A stretch of 64,000 nucleotides of DNA from Kibdelosporangium sp040675465 (lineage in GTDB: Bacteria > Actinomycetota > Actinomycetes > Mycobacteriales > Pseudonocardiaceae): assembly GCF_040675465.1 (NCBI RefSeq), contig NZ_JBFAPA010000001.1, positions 1,054,001 through 1,118,000 of the forward strand. The letters are read 5' to 3'. The notes under the pieces were generated by a model that worked only from the letters and a program-made list of their open reading frames with translations, did no database searches and was not told where the DNA came from. Position numbers and translations under genes: made by a program. Shown one piece after another: positions 22,847-31,865 of the stretch. The number at the start of each line of letters is the position of its first letter. The stretch's first letter is position 1.

Positions 22847-24169
22847 CCGCAGGATCTTCACGGCCTCGGTGACCGCTGTGTCGGCCAGGTTGCCGTAGCC
22901 CAGGACGAGCGCGGGTTCGCCGGGGGAGCTGCGGTAGGTGTCGAGGTCGACCAGCTTCAGGCCGCGGCGCTCGGCGTACCGGATCAGCATCCTGGTGCTG
23001 GTGCCCGGTTCCACGTGAAGCAAAAGATGCAGACCAGCGGCCGCACCGGAGATCTTGGCACCGCCCAGCGCTTTCAGCAGCGCGTCCCGCCTGGCCCGGT
23101 AGCGCAGCCGGGTCTTGCGCAGGTGCCGGTCGTAGCCGCCGTCCTCGATGAACTCGGCCATCGCCAGCTGGTCGAGCACCGGCGGCGCGCTGCCCTGGAC
23201 CTTGTGCCTCCACAATGGAGGGACGACACACCAGCCGATTCCCAAGGCCGGGCTGAGTGTCTTGCTCACCGAACCCAGCAGGACCACTCGGTGCGGGTCC
23301 ATGCCCTGCAGGGTTCCGATCGGCTTGCGGTCGTAGCGGAACTCGGCGTCGTAGTCGTCCTCCAGGATCAGGCCGTCGACTTCCCGGGCCCACGCCAGCA
23401 GCTCCGCCCTCCGCCCGGCGGAAAGCACGACGCCGGACGGGAACTGGTGGGCGGGGGTCACGATCACCGCGCGGACCTTGCCCGGGATGTCCTTGACCCG
23501 CAGGCCTTCCTCGTCCACCGCGACCGGGACGACCTCCAGGCCGGCGCGTTCGGCTGCTCGCCAGACTCGTGTCCAGCCCGGTTCCTCGACGGCGATCTGG
23601 GTGAACCCGGCTTCGTGCAACGCTCGGCAGACCATGAACACGCCGTCGGTCACGCCTGCGCAGATCCGCACATCATCGGTCGCCGCGCCGCGGACTCGCC
23701 GCAGGTAGCCGGCCAGGATCGCCCGTAGCTTCGGATGCCCACCCGCTGGTGGCACGCCGAGTTCGGTGTGCGGGACGACGGCCAGAACCTCGCGGATCGC
23801 GTCCACCCAGCGCTTTCGCGGGAACGCGCGGAGATCCGGCAGGCCGGGGGCGAGGTCGTAGCGCGGGGCCTTCTTCGCCGGAGCGGGCGGCTTGGTCTGG
23901 TCCGGGCTGCCGGACCAGCGCACTCGCGTCGCCGACCCGGTCCGCGCGACCAGGTAGCCCTCGGCCACGAGCTGCGCGTAGGCCTGCGTGACCACCCATC
24001 GCGAGCAGCTGAGGTCTTCGGCCAGTTTCCGGCTCGGCGGCAGCGCGGTCCCCTGCGCGAGGACGCCGCTGCGGATCGCCGTGCGCAGGGCGCTCACCAG
24101 CGGATCCGCCCCCGGGCCGGAAACGTCCAGCAGGACGTCCCAGCTGGAGTTGGTCTGTGCTCCAGGCAT
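22748..24169 (-). CDS. MocR-type regulator (GntR HTH + aminotransferase domain)
   Basis: A 473-residue fusion of a GntR winged helix (residues 10-85, with LPPSRKLAEDLSCSRWVVTQ) and a fold-type I aminotransferase domain. The PLP lysine lies in LLGSVSKTLSPALGIG. MocR proteins sense pyridoxal phosphate or amino acids and regulate a neighbouring gene. Here that would be the divergent aldo/keto reductase, with only 45 bp between the start codons. About 40 C-terminal residues extend past the usual end and overlap the convergent SCP2 gene by 99 bases, so the stop may have been displaced by mutation. Confidence 0.9.
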   Translation of the reverse strand: MPGAQTNSSWDVLLDVSGPGADPLVSALRTAIRSGVLAQGTALPPSRKLAEDLSCSRWVVTQAYAQLVAEGYLVARTGSATRVRWSGSPDQTKPPAPAKKAPRYDLAPGLPDLRAFPRKRWVDAIREVLAVVPHTELGVPPAGGHPKLRAILAGYLRRVRGAATDDVRICAGVTDGVFMVCRALHEAGFTQIAVEEPGWTRVWRAAERAGLEVVPVAVDEEGLRVKDIPGKVRAVIVTPAHQFPSGVVLSAGRRAELLAWAREVDGLILEDDYDAEFRYDRKPIGTLQGMDPHRVVLLGSVSKTLSPALGIGWCVVPPLWRHKVQGSAPPVLDQLAMAEFIEDGGYDRHLRKTRLRYRARRDALLKALGGAKISGAAAGLHLLLHVEPGTSTRMLIRYAERRGLKLVDLDTYRSSPGEPALVLGYGNLADTAVTEAVKILRSGLRDVEVVREPGGERDVALHLDPAADEQQRR

Positions 24170-24202
24170 GAAATTGGATGGTACTGGCAGACCGATTGTT
24201 CC

Positions 24203-24208
24203 TAGGCT
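24203..24208 (+). promoter_or_regulatory. -10 element of leaderless aldo/keto reductase promoter
   Basis: TAGGCT, then six bases, then the ATG at 24215. The MocR operator should lie in the 45-bp divergent gap. Confidence 0.55.
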
Positions 24209-24214
24209 GGGCGT

Positions 24215-25186
24215 ATGCGGAGAATCGAACTGGCGCAGACCGGCCAGGTGGTCAGTCAGGTGGCGCTCGGGTGCATGGTGTTCGGCACCCTTACCGATGA
24301 GCAGACGTCGTTCCGGATCCTCGACTCGTTCCTCGACGACGGCGGCGACTTCCTGGACACCGCGAACTGCTACGCCTGGTGGACCTCGCCCGAGGCCACC
24401 GGCGACGAGAGCGAGGAGTTACTCGGCCGGTACCTCACCGGCAAGCGGGACAAGGTCTTCCTGGCCACGAAGTGCGCCGCCCGGGTCGCCGACACTGCGG
24501 GCGCACTCGCCGCCGGGTCCTGGCCCGAGCGCGAGGGTTTCTACGAGGGCGCGGCGCCGGACACCGTCCGCCACGCGGTCGAGGACAGTCTCCGCCGGTT
24601 GCGGACGGACTATGTGGACCTGCTGTACATCCACGTCGACCTGTTGACCACCCCAGTCGAAGAGACGTTGCAGGCGCTGGACTCGATCGTGCGCTCGGGC
24701 AAGGTCCGGTACATCGGCTGGAGCAACACCCGGTCCTGGCGGCTGGAACTCATCCGGTCCGTCGCCGAGCACAATGGCTGGGCCAAACCCGTTGCCGTGC
24801 AACAACAACACTCCTACCTCCGGCCCAACCCGGCCGCCGACCTCGGCGGCAAGGTCGGCCCGGAGATGCTCCACTACCTCGCCCACCACAAGGACATCGC
24901 CCTCGTCCCCTACTCCCCGATCCTCCGCGGCCTCTACGAGCACCCCGAACGCCTGCACACCCCCGACTGGCAGGACTACGCGGGCCCGGACTCCGAGGAG
25001 CGCCTGGCCAAGGTCGCGAAGGTGGCGCAGGAACTCGGCGTCACCAACAGCCAGGTCGTGCTCGCTTGGTTGTTGCACCAGGGCACTTTCCCGATCGTCG
25101 GCCCGCGCACCTGGGACCACTGGACCGCTTACCGCCCCGCCTTCGACCTCGAACTGACCCCGGAACAGTTGGCGTTGCTGAGATAG
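24215..25186 (+). CDS. Aldo/keto reductase
   Basis: A 323-residue NADPH-dependent oxidoreductase with a TIM-barrel AKR fold. The catalytic tetrad can be read: Asp and Tyr in FLDTANCYAWW (near 46-56), Lys in LATKCAA (near 85) and His in LLYIHVDL (near 133). The C-terminal PIVGPRT motif binds the cofactor. The MocR regulator next door suggests vitamin B6 chemistry, such as pyridoxal reduction, but that is inference only. It is probably a leaderless transcript. Confidence 0.92.
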   Translation: MRRIELAQTGQVVSQVALGCMVFGTLTDEQTSFRILDSFLDDGGDFLDTANCYAWWTSPEATGDESEELLGRYLTGKRDKVFLATKCAARVADTAGALAAGSWPEREGFYEGAAPDTVRHAVEDSLRRLRTDYVDLLYIHVDLLTTPVEETLQALDSIVRSGKVRYIGWSNTRSWRLELIRSVAEHNGWAKPVAVQQQHSYLRPNPAADLGGKVGPEMLHYLAHHKDIALVPYSPILRGLYEHPERLHTPDWQDYAGPDSEERLAKVAKVAQELGVTNSQVVLAWLLHQGTFPIVGPRTWDHWTAYRPAFDLELTPEQLALLR

Positions 25187-25355
25187 TCCCGGTATCGACT
25201 GGCGGCAGCACCTCCCGAGGACTGTCCACTGAGGACTCGGCGCCGCCGTGGGACCGGATCGACGAACTGGTCGCGCGGTATCTCGGGCCGGTCCGCCGGG
25301 CCGGGAAAAGCTTGCTGCCACAAGGCACCCGAAGTGGTCATCTGGCGGCTGTGAG

Positions 25356-26204
25356 TCAGAGCAGGGCTTTCGCCTCCGCGAGCAGTTCTGCCTGGGTCTG
25401 CCAGCTGGTGCCGATCGCGACCACGGAGACGTGTTCGGCGCCGGCTTCGACGTACTCATGGATCTGGTCGGCGACCTGTGTGGGGGCGCCGTGCAGGACG
25501 ACTTTCGCGGCTTGGTCGAGGGGCATGCTGTAGTTCTTGTTCAGCATGCGCACCACCGCATCCGGTGTGCCGCCGAGGGATCCGAACAGCTGCACACCGC
25601 CCGTCGGGGTCTTGCGACCGGCCTTCGCGGACAGCTCGGTGATGTCGTCGAGTCCTTCGGCGTACTGGCTGGGGGTCAGCATCGCCGGGTACCAGCCGTC
25701 ACCGAACTCCGCGGCCCGGCGCCGGGCCCGTTGTGAGGCACCGGCGATCCAGATGGGTGGGGTCGGTGCCGGTGGCGTGAGGCGGATGACGACGCCGGTG
25801 TCGGGAGTGCGGGTGGCGTGCCCTTCCAGCAGCGACGGCAGGACTTTCAGCAGTTCGTCGGTGCGGCGGCCGCGGTTGCGCAGCGGCACACCGGCCGCCG
25901 CCCACTCGTCCGGCCACTCCCCACCGACCCCCACGCCGAGCTGGATCCTGTTGCCGGACAACGTCTGCAGCGACCCGATCTGCTTGGCCGCCCACGCGGA
26001 TGGCCGCAACGCGATCTGCATGACCATGCCCAGCTCGATGTTCTCCGTCACCGCGGCGGCGGTCGCGAGGGTCATGCCGACGTCGATCATCGGCATGTCG
26101 CTGGCCAGGTGGTCACCCGCCCACAGCGACGAGAGCCCCAGCTGCTCGTAGAAACCCGCGTGCCGGGCCAGCTGCCCGGAGAGGTTGATACCCACTTTCA
26201 CCAT
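25356..26204 (-). CDS. LLM-class flavin/F420-dependent oxidoreductase
   Basis: A 282-residue luciferase-like monooxygenase family enzyme. It opens MVKVGINLSGQ and carries LGVGVGGEWPDEW (about residues 96-108), the usual F420 or FMN phosphate-binding loop, and PPIWIAGASQRARRRAAEFG near residue 155. In actinobacteria such enzymes mostly use coenzyme F420. The substrate is unknown. I start at the ATG at 26204 instead of the upstream TTG. The AraC gene lies 33 bases upstream on the same strand, so the pair may be one operon or be separated by the palindrome between them. Confidence 0.9.
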   Translation of the reverse strand: MVKVGINLSGQLARHAGFYEQLGLSSLWAGDHLASDMPMIDVGMTLATAAAVTENIELGMVMQIALRPSAWAAKQIGSLQTLSGNRIQLGVGVGGEWPDEWAAAGVPLRNRGRRTDELLKVLPSLLEGHATRTPDTGVVIRLTPPAPTPPIWIAGASQRARRRAAEFGDGWYPAMLTPSQYAEGLDDITELSAKAGRKTPTGGVQLFGSLGGTPDAVVRMLNKNYSMPLDQAAKVVLHGAPTQVADQIHEYVEAGAEHVSVVAIGTSWQTQAELLAEAKALL

Positions 26205-26223
26205 GGCTCGATGCTGCAACCTG

Positions 26224-26233
26224 AACCATGGTT
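26224..26233. promoter_or_regulatory. Palindrome between AraC and LLM genes
   Basis: AACCATGGTT, a perfect 10-bp palindrome in the 33-bp gap between the AraC stop and the oxidoreductase start. It is a candidate operator for local control. Confidence 0.4.
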
Positions 26234-26237
26234 GAGT

Positions 26238-26972
26238 TCAATACCGGGCGGCGTACCGGGTCGGGGTCTCGCCGAACATCGAGGTGAAGTCGCGGGTGAA
26301 GTGCGCCTGGTCGGCGTACCCCAGCTCGGCCGCCAGCTCCGCCCAGTCGATCCGGCTGCCCTCGGTCATCCGCACGGTCACCTCGTGCAGCCGGTACCGC
26401 CGGATCACCCACTTCGGCCCCACCCCAACGTGTTCGGCGAACAACCGCTGCAGCCGGCGCACGGTCGTGCCGAACTCCTTGGCCAGCATGTCCACCCGCA
26501 TCACCTCGGGCCCACCCTGGATGTGTTCGACGATCTCCGCCGCCAGCACCGACTTCGGGTCGTCCACTGGCAGGTGGTCGCGCAGGTACGCCTCGATACC
26601 AGCGACATCGGCCGTGCATGGCAAGTCTGGGAAGACCTCGGCGACCGGACCGGTGGTGTCGGTGAGCGTGCTGACGGACCTGCCGAGGAACGGCCGGAAC
26701 CTGCCCGGCCGGAACGCGACCCCGAAGACGCCGTCGTTGCCGTCGAGATGCTGGAACACGTGCCCACTGGAGACGCCGTGCAACTCGGGTCCGGTGCTGT
26801 GGAACGTCAGGTGCACGTTCGGGTACGGCACGACGAGCTGCCGGTACGGGGTCTCGTAGGTCCAGTCGACGCGCCAGTACCGCGAGACCCAGGTCCGCAG
26901 GTCCGCCGAGGGCTGGGTGAACGAGACGCGCTGGTGCTTGCGCCAATCCAGCTCACGAGGGTCCCGGCTCAC
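26238..26972 (-). CDS. AraC-family transcriptional regulator
   Basis: A 244-residue regulator. The N-terminal 150 residues form a sensor domain of the DUF6597 kind (RYWRVDWTYETP, VVPYPNVHLTF, GVAFRPGRFRPFL). The C-terminal HTH_18 domain contains LAKEFGTTVRRLQRLFAEHV and the second helix pair ending AELGYADQAHFTRDF. It probably controls the following LLM oxidoreductase gene. The start is GTG at 26972, seven bases after a TAGGCT hexamer, consistent with a leaderless message. Confidence 0.92.
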   Translation of the reverse strand: MSRDPRELDWRKHQRVSFTQPSADLRTWVSRYWRVDWTYETPYRQLVVPYPNVHLTFHSTGPELHGVSSGHVFQHLDGNDGVFGVAFRPGRFRPFLGRSVSTLTDTTGPVAEVFPDLPCTADVAGIEAYLRDHLPVDDPKSVLAAEIVEHIQGGPEVMRVDMLAKEFGTTVRRLQRLFAEHVGVGPKWVIRRYRLHEVTVRMTEGSRIDWAELAAELGYADQAHFTRDFTSMFGETPTRYAARY

Positions 26973-26979
26973 AGCTTCG

Positions 26980-26985
26980 AGCCTA
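26980..26985 (-). promoter_or_regulatory. -10 element of leaderless AraC promoter
   Basis: TAGGCT on the minus strand with seven bases to the GTG start at 26972. The divergent gene at 27035 has its own TAGCGT element. Confidence 0.5.
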
Positions 26986-27022
26986 TGACGCTTTTGTTCA
27001 ATACGCGGGCGGACCTGGGTAC

Positions 27023-27028
27023 TAGCGT
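27023..27028 (+). promoter_or_regulatory. -10 element of leaderless promoter
   Basis: TAGCGT with six bases to the ATG at 27035. Confidence 0.55.
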
Positions 27029-27034
27029 TCGGGC

Positions 27035-27613
27035 ATGTCCCAAGACCAGTTGATCAAGCTCGCCGTCGAACCCGTCCTGGACGTCGTCCGTGCCATCCGC
27101 GAGGACCAGCTCGACGCGCCGACCCCCTGCACCGACTACACCGTCCGCAGGCTGATCAACCACCTGCTGTACTGGGGTCCGTCGCTGGAAGCCGGGGCCC
27201 GCAAGGAGATCGTCACGCCGCCGGAGACCCCCGAGGCCGAGGCCGATCTGACCGACGGCTGGCAGGACAAGCTCCTCGCCCACCTCACCCAGCTCGCCGC
27301 CTCCTGGGGTACGCCGCAAGCCTGGGAAGGCGTCACCCACATGGGCGGCCCGACCGAGATGCCCGCGACTCTGGTGGGCGGCATGGTGGTCGGCGAGACC
27401 GTCGTGCACGGCTGGGACCTCGCCCGCGCCACCGGTCAGAACCCGGAGTGGGACGCCGACCTGCTCGCGTACGTCCACAAGGAACTCGTGGCCAACGTCC
27501 AGTGGGGACGGGACATGGGCGTGTACGGCCCCGAGGTCCCGGTGCCCGCCGACGCGCCGCTGATCGACCGCATTCTGGGGATGACCGGACGGAATCCGGC
27601 CGCCCTCCGATAG
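27035..27613 (+). CDS. TIGR03086/maleylpyruvate isomerase N-terminal-type protein (DinB-like)
   Basis: A 192-residue four-helix-bundle protein of the DinB/MDMPI superfamily. It has the early PTPCTDYTVRRLINHLLYW motif (residues 30-48), with one metal-ligand His, and the later VHGWDLARATGQ motif (near 129-140) that supplies the other ligands. Relatives are metal-dependent and several use mycothiol. The substrate cannot be told. It is a single gene, divergent from AraC, with a probable leaderless start at ATG 27035. Confidence 0.88.
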   Translation: MSQDQLIKLAVEPVLDVVRAIREDQLDAPTPCTDYTVRRLINHLLYWGPSLEAGARKEIVTPPETPEAEADLTDGWQDKLLAHLTQLAASWGTPQAWEGVTHMGGPTEMPATLVGGMVVGETVVHGWDLARATGQNPEWDADLLAYVHKELVANVQWGRDMGVYGPEVPVPADAPLIDRILGMTGRNPAALR

Positions 27614-27682
27614 CGCGCGGCCATTCGGACGCATTCCCCCTAAATGTTCCTCAAGAACCGTTTGATTTCCGCGACCCGCGGT

Positions 27683-27688
27683 TAGGCT
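27683..27688 (+). promoter_or_regulatory. Putative promoter of small secreted protein gene
   Basis: TAGGCT preceded by TTGATT (27662-27667) at a 15-bp spacing, giving a leader of about 60 bases. The leader contains a small stem, ATGTCC/GGACAT at 27699-27715. Confidence 0.4.
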
Positions 27689-27756
27689 CGCCGCACTGAT
27701 GTCCGATGTGGACATGAGGGGGCAGCTGGGTGGAAGTCTTTTCTTGAGGGGCGTCA

Positions 27757-28275
27757 ATGCGTATCAGAAGTATCGCCGCGGCCGGTTCGCTCGCGTTGGC
27801 CACGTTCGCCTTGCCGACGGTCACCGGCTTGGGCGCGCAGGCGTTCGCGGTCTGCCCCGAGGTCGGGCAGGTCTCGTACACCATCAGCAACGGCGCGAAG
27901 GTCTGGCAGGCCACCAACCTGCACAGCGACTACCTGACCGGGCCCGGCACCATCACCTACAGCAAGAACACCACCTCGACGGTGAACGCCTCGATCACCG
28001 GCACGACCAGCGCGGAGGCGGGCGTGATCTTCGCCAAGGCGAGCGTGTCCCTCTCGGTCACCGTCGGCGGCAGCTACTCCAAGTCGGACACCTGGTCCTA
28101 CTCCGCGACCGTCCCGGCCGGCCAGACCAAGAAGCTCCAGCAGTACAAGGACGCCCGGTCGTTCACGGTGAAGAAGACCCAGATCGTGGCGCCCTGCAAC
28201 GTCAAGACCGTGTGGACCAAAAAGGTGACCGCGCCGGTGAAGAACAACGTCTACAAGTGGGCCCTGGCCAGCTGA
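27757..28275 (+). CDS. Small secreted beta-rich protein
   Basis: A 172-residue protein with a clear signal peptide (MRIRSIAAAGSLALATFALP start, cleavage near AQAFA-VC at residue 31/32). The mature part is rich in Ser, Thr and Val in alternating patterns (TTSTVNASITGTTSAEAG, VSLSVTVGGSYSKSDTWS), then a VPAGQTKKLQQYK segment and a late cysteine pair partner (Cys at about residues 32 and 148) that could form one disulfide. Similar secreted proteins occur in Streptomyces. The alternating beta pattern is reminiscent of aerolysin/ETX-type stems, but I cannot show that. Function unknown. Confidence 0.75.
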   Translation: MRIRSIAAAGSLALATFALPTVTGLGAQAFAVCPEVGQVSYTISNGAKVWQATNLHSDYLTGPGTITYSKNTTSTVNASITGTTSAEAGVIFAKASVSLSVTVGGSYSKSDTWSYSATVPAGQTKKLQQYKDARSFTVKKTQIVAPCNVKTVWTKKVTAPVKNNVYKWALAS

Positions 28276-28288
28276 GTCCGAAACAAAA

Positions 28289-28323
28289 GAATTCCGCCCC
28301 TCGACGTCGGAGGGGCGGAATTC
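28289..28323. terminator. Bidirectional terminator
   Basis: Perfect 14-bp stem GAATTCCGCCCCTC (28289-28302) / GAGGGGCGGAATTC (28310-28323) between the convergent ends of the secreted protein gene and bkdC. Confidence 0.92.
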
Positions 28324-28332
28324 GGCATGCAA

Positions 28333-29634
28333 TTAATAGGTGATCGCGATACTCGGGTCGGCGAGCAACGCGCCCACATCCGCGAGGAACTCCGAACCCT
28401 GCTGACCGTCCACTACGCGGTGGTCGAAGCTCAGTGACAGCTGGCAGATCTTGCGCGGCACGACCTGGCCGTCGACCACCCATGGCATGTCGCGGATCGT
28501 GCCGAGGGCCAGGATCGCCGACTCACCGGGGTTGATGATCGGCGTCCCGGTGTCCACACCGAACACACCGATGTTGGTGATGGTGAACGTGCCGTTGGCC
28601 ATCTCCGCCGGGGTGGTCTTGCCGTCCCGCGCCTTGAGGGTCAGCGCCTCGATCGCCTCGGCGAGCTCCCGCAGCGACATCGCGTCCGCGTCGTGCACCT
28701 TCGGCACCACGAGGCCGCGGGGTGTGGCGGCCGCGATGCCAAGGTGCACATAGGACTTGTAGACGATCTCGCCCGCGGCCTCGTCCCACACCGCGTTGAT
28801 GTCCGGCGTCCGGCGCGCCGCGAGGCAGACCGCCTTGGCCGCGAACACCAGCGGGGTCAGCTTGACGTCGCGGAACTGGGGGTGCGTCTTGAGCTTGGCC
28901 CGCAGCTCCATCATCGGCGTGACGTCGATGGTCATGAACTCGGTGACGTGCGGCGCGGTGAACGCACTGTCCACCATGGCCTTCGCGGTCGCCTTGCGGA
29001 CCCCGCGGACCTGCACCCGCCGCTCACGTTCTCCCGCTGTGACAACAGGAGCGGACACGGGTTCCGGCGCGGCCGCACGCTGGACGTCGTCGCGCGTGAT
29101 GACCTGACCTTCAGTCGCGAGCGACCGCAGGTCGACGCCCAGGTCCTTGGCCAGCTTGCGCACCGGCGGCTTCGCCAACGGCACGTACCCGCCCGCCACC
29201 ACGGCGGGTTCCGGCTCGGGTTCGGGCGCGGGCGGCGGTGCCTCGACGACGGTGGTTCCCTTGCGGGCCCGGCGTTTCGAGGCACCGGTCTTCGGGCCGT
29301 AGCCGACCAGGCTCTGGATCCGGCCGCCGCTCTCCTCACCGATCTTGGCGCCGCCGCCGTTGTCCGAAGAGGACTGTTCGGGGCCGTTGGGGTCGATGTC
29401 GAACACGATGATCGGCGAGCCGACCTCGACGGTCTGACCGGGTTCGGCCAGCAGCTCCTTGACCACGCCGGCGTAGGGCGCGGGCAGCTCGACGGCGGCC
29501 TTGGACGTCTCGATCTCCACGAAGATCTGGTTGACCTGGACCTCCTGGCCCGGCTGCACGTGCCAGGTCAGGATCTCGGCCTCGACCAGGCCCTCGCCGA
29601 CGTCAGGAAGCGGGAAGTGCACGTAGTTGGGCAC
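28333..29634 (-). CDS. bkdC: Dihydrolipoyl acyltransferase (E2) of branched-chain 2-oxoacid dehydrogenase
   Basis: A 433-residue E2 core subunit. The lipoyl domain (1-80) has its lipoylated lysine in EIETSKAAVELP, a Pro/Glu-rich linker is near 130-145, the E3-binding domain is near 150-185 (PVRKLAKDLGVDLRS), and the catalytic domain ends in SFDHRVVDGQQG with the HxxxDG active site. It transfers branched acyl groups to CoA. The start is GTG at 29634. It follows the E1-beta gene by three bases, so bkdA-bkdB-bkdC form one operon, ending in a strong terminator. A pyruvate or acetoin dehydrogenase is the alternative reading. Confidence 0.92.
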   Translation of the reverse strand: MPNYVHFPLPDVGEGLVEAEILTWHVQPGQEVQVNQIFVEIETSKAAVELPAPYAGVVKELLAEPGQTVEVGSPIIVFDIDPNGPEQSSSDNGGGAKIGEESGGRIQSLVGYGPKTGASKRRARKGTTVVEAPPPAPEPEPEPAVVAGGYVPLAKPPVRKLAKDLGVDLRSLATEGQVITRDDVQRAAAPEPVSAPVVTAGERERRVQVRGVRKATAKAMVDSAFTAPHVTEFMTIDVTPMMELRAKLKTHPQFRDVKLTPLVFAAKAVCLAARRTPDINAVWDEAAGEIVYKSYVHLGIAAATPRGLVVPKVHDADAMSLRELAEAIEALTLKARDGKTTPAEMANGTFTITNIGVFGVDTGTPIINPGESAILALGTIRDMPWVVDGQVVPRKICQLSLSFDHRVVDGQQGSEFLADVGALLADPSIAITY

Positions 29635-29637
29635 GTC

Positions 29638-30657
29638 TCACCACGCCATCGATCGGTCGACGGCGTCCAGCACGCGGTCCAGGTCGGGCAGGTAGTCGTC
29701 CTCGACCTTGGCCGGCGGGTACGGCGTGTCGAAGCCGGCCACCTTCAGCACCGGCGCCTCCAGCGAGTAGAAGCACTCCTGCTGCACCCGGCTGGCGATC
29801 TCGGAGGCGATGGACACCTCGCTCGGCGCCTCGCTGGCCACGACCAGGTGACCGGTCCGGCGGACCGACTCGAACACCGGGTCCAGGTCCAGCGGCGACA
29901 ACGTCCGCAGGTCGATGACCTCCAGGTCGTGCCCGTCCTCGGTGGCCGCGGTGGCCGCCTCCAGACAGGTCTTCACCAGCGGGCCGTAGGTGGCGAGGGT
30001 CGCCGTCGTCCCCCGCCGCACGACACGGGAGGAGAACAGCGGGTACGGCGTCGCCGTGGTGTCGATCTCGTCCTTCTCGTGGTAGCGCCGCTTGGGCTCG
30101 AAGAACAGCACCGGGTCGTCGCTCTGGATGGCCTGCTGGATCATCCAGTACGCGTCCACCGGGTTCGAGCAGGACACGACCTTGATCCCGGGCATGTGCG
30201 CGAAGAACGACTCGGGCGACTCGGAGTGGTGCTCCACCGCGCCGACTCCGCCGCCGAACGGCACCCGGATCACGATGGGCACCTTCACCTTGCCCTGGGT
30301 GCGGTAGTGCAGCTTGGCGACCTGGCTGTTGATCTGGTCGAAGCCGGGGAAGATGAACCCGTCGAACTGGATCTCGCAGACCGGCCGGAACCCGCGCACG
30401 GCCAGGCCGACCGCGGTACCGACGATGCCCGCCTCGGACAGCGGCGTGTCCAGCACGCGCTGCTCGCCGAAGTCCTTCTGCAGGCCGTCGGTGATCCGGT
30501 AGACGCCGCCCATCTTGCCGACGTCCTCACCCATCACGATCACCTTGGGGTCGGCCTCCATGGCCGCCCGCAGGCCCATGTTGATCGCCTTGCCCATGGT
30601 CAGCTTGGTCGGCGCGGCCTGCGCCGGGGCCTTCGGATCGATCACTGGTGCCGCCAT
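29638..30657 (-). CDS. bkdB: 2-oxoisovalerate dehydrogenase E1 subunit beta
   Basis: A 339-residue E1-beta subunit. It carries the conserved VMGEDVGKMGGVYRITDGL near the N-terminus, LSEAGIVGTAVGLAVRG (about 94-110) and GGGVGAVEHHSESPE (about 138-152). With E1-alpha it forms the thiamine-diphosphate heterotetramer that decarboxylates the 2-oxoacids from valine, leucine and isoleucine, supplying branched starter units for fatty acids. The ATG at 30657 overlaps the E1-alpha stop (TGATG), so the two subunits are translationally coupled. Confidence 0.93.
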   Translation of the reverse strand: MAAPVIDPKAPAQAAPTKLTMGKAINMGLRAAMEADPKVIVMGEDVGKMGGVYRITDGLQKDFGEQRVLDTPLSEAGIVGTAVGLAVRGFRPVCEIQFDGFIFPGFDQINSQVAKLHYRTQGKVKVPIVIRVPFGGGVGAVEHHSESPESFFAHMPGIKVVSCSNPVDAYWMIQQAIQSDDPVLFFEPKRRYHEKDEIDTTATPYPLFSSRVVRRGTTATLATYGPLVKTCLEAATAATEDGHDLEVIDLRTLSPLDLDPVFESVRRTGHLVVASEAPSEVSIASEIASRVQQECFYSLEAPVLKVAGFDTPYPPAKVEDDYLPDLDRVLDAVDRSMAW

Positions 30658-31865
30658 CAGTGCGCACCTCCCTCGAAGCCGGCCAGGTAGGCCAGGTACT
30701 CGTCACGCTGCTTGTCCAGCAGCGGGTTACCCCCGGCGTAAACGTTCTGGAAGATCCGCTCGGGCGGCGGGTCGGGCATGTTGAAGCAGTACGCCCGCAG
30801 CTCGGAGGCCAGCTGGTCGGACTCGACCTGCACCTCGTCGAAGAACTCCGGCTCGGCCAGGCCGCCGCGCACCAGGTGCACCCGGACCCGCTCGATCGGG
30901 TCGCGCAGCTTCCACGCCTCCAGCTCGTCCGACAGCCGGTAGCGGGTCGGGTCGTCGGAGGTGGTGTGCGCGTCCATCCGGTAGGTGAAGGCCTCGATCA
31001 GCACCGGGCCGTTGCCGGTGCGGCACTCCTCCAGCGCCCACCGGGCGACCGCGAGGGTGGCCAGCACGTCGTTGCCGTCGACGCGGATGCCGGGGAAGCC
31101 GTAGCCGCGGGCCCGCTGGTAGAGCGGGAGCCGGCTCTGCCGCTCGGTGGGCTCGGAGATGGCCCACTGGTTGTTCTGGCAGAAGAACACGACCGGCGCG
31201 TCGTAGACCGCCGCCCAGACGAAGCCCTCGTGCATGTCGCCCTGGCTGGTGGCGCCGTCACCGAAGAACACCATGGTGGCCTCGGCGTCCGCCTCGTGGC
31301 CGACCTTGCCCTCGAACTTCTGGCCCATGGCGTAGCCGGTGGCGTTGAGCACCTGGTTGCAGATCACGATCGTGTACGGGTGGAACCGGTACTGCTTGGG
31401 GTCCCACTCCGAGTGCTGGGTCCCGCGGAAGGTGGCCAGGATCTGCTCGGGCTTGATGCCCCGGCACCAGGCCACACCGTGCTCGCGGTAGCTGGGGAAG
31501 ACCATGTCCTGCGGTTTGAGCGCCCGGCCGGCACCGATCTGCGCGGCCTCCTGGCCCAGCAGCGGCACCCAGATGCCCAGCTGGCCCTGCCGCTGCAGGG
31601 CGTTGGCCTCCCGGTCGGCGCGCCGGACCAGGACCATGTCGCGGTACAGCCCGCGCAGCTCCTCGGCGCCGATGTCGGCCACGTACTTGTCGAACTCTGG
31701 GTTCGGTACTCGCTCACCCTCGGGGGTCAGGAGCTCTACCAGCTCCGGTCCGCCCTCGCTCGTCGCGCGCAAACCGGCGATCACCTGTTCCGGGGTCGGC
31801 TTGGCCGCGGTGGCGGCTGGACCGCCGCCCGGCTCCGGGTGCGTCCACTGTTCTGGGGACGACAT
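30657..31865 (-). CDS. bkdA: 2-oxoisovalerate dehydrogenase E1 subunit alpha
   Basis: A 402-residue E1-alpha subunit. The thiamine diphosphate motif GDGATSQGDMHEGFVWAA, ending in CQNN, lies at about residues 200-231, and the regulatory-loop region YRMDAHTTSDDPTRYR at about 290-305. The start is the ATG at 31865 with GAGGAG eight bases upstream; the open frame continues 23 codons further but without a ribosome-binding site. It is the first gene of the bkdABC operon. The 257-bp gap to the divergent peptidase gene carries its promoter, but I could not identify it with confidence. Confidence 0.93.
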   Translation of the reverse strand: MSSPEQWTHPEPGGGPAATAAKPTPEQVIAGLRATSEGGPELVELLTPEGERVPNPEFDKYVADIGAEELRGLYRDMVLVRRADREANALQRQGQLGIWVPLLGQEAAQIGAGRALKPQDMVFPSYREHGVAWCRGIKPEQILATFRGTQHSEWDPKQYRFHPYTIVICNQVLNATGYAMGQKFEGKVGHEADAEATMVFFGDGATSQGDMHEGFVWAAVYDAPVVFFCQNNQWAISEPTERQSRLPLYQRARGYGFPGIRVDGNDVLATLAVARWALEECRTGNGPVLIEAFTYRMDAHTTSDDPTRYRLSDELEAWKLRDPIERVRVHLVRGGLAEPEFFDEVQVESDQLASELRAYCFNMPDPPPERIFQNVYAGGNPLLDKQRDEYLAYLAGFEGGAH

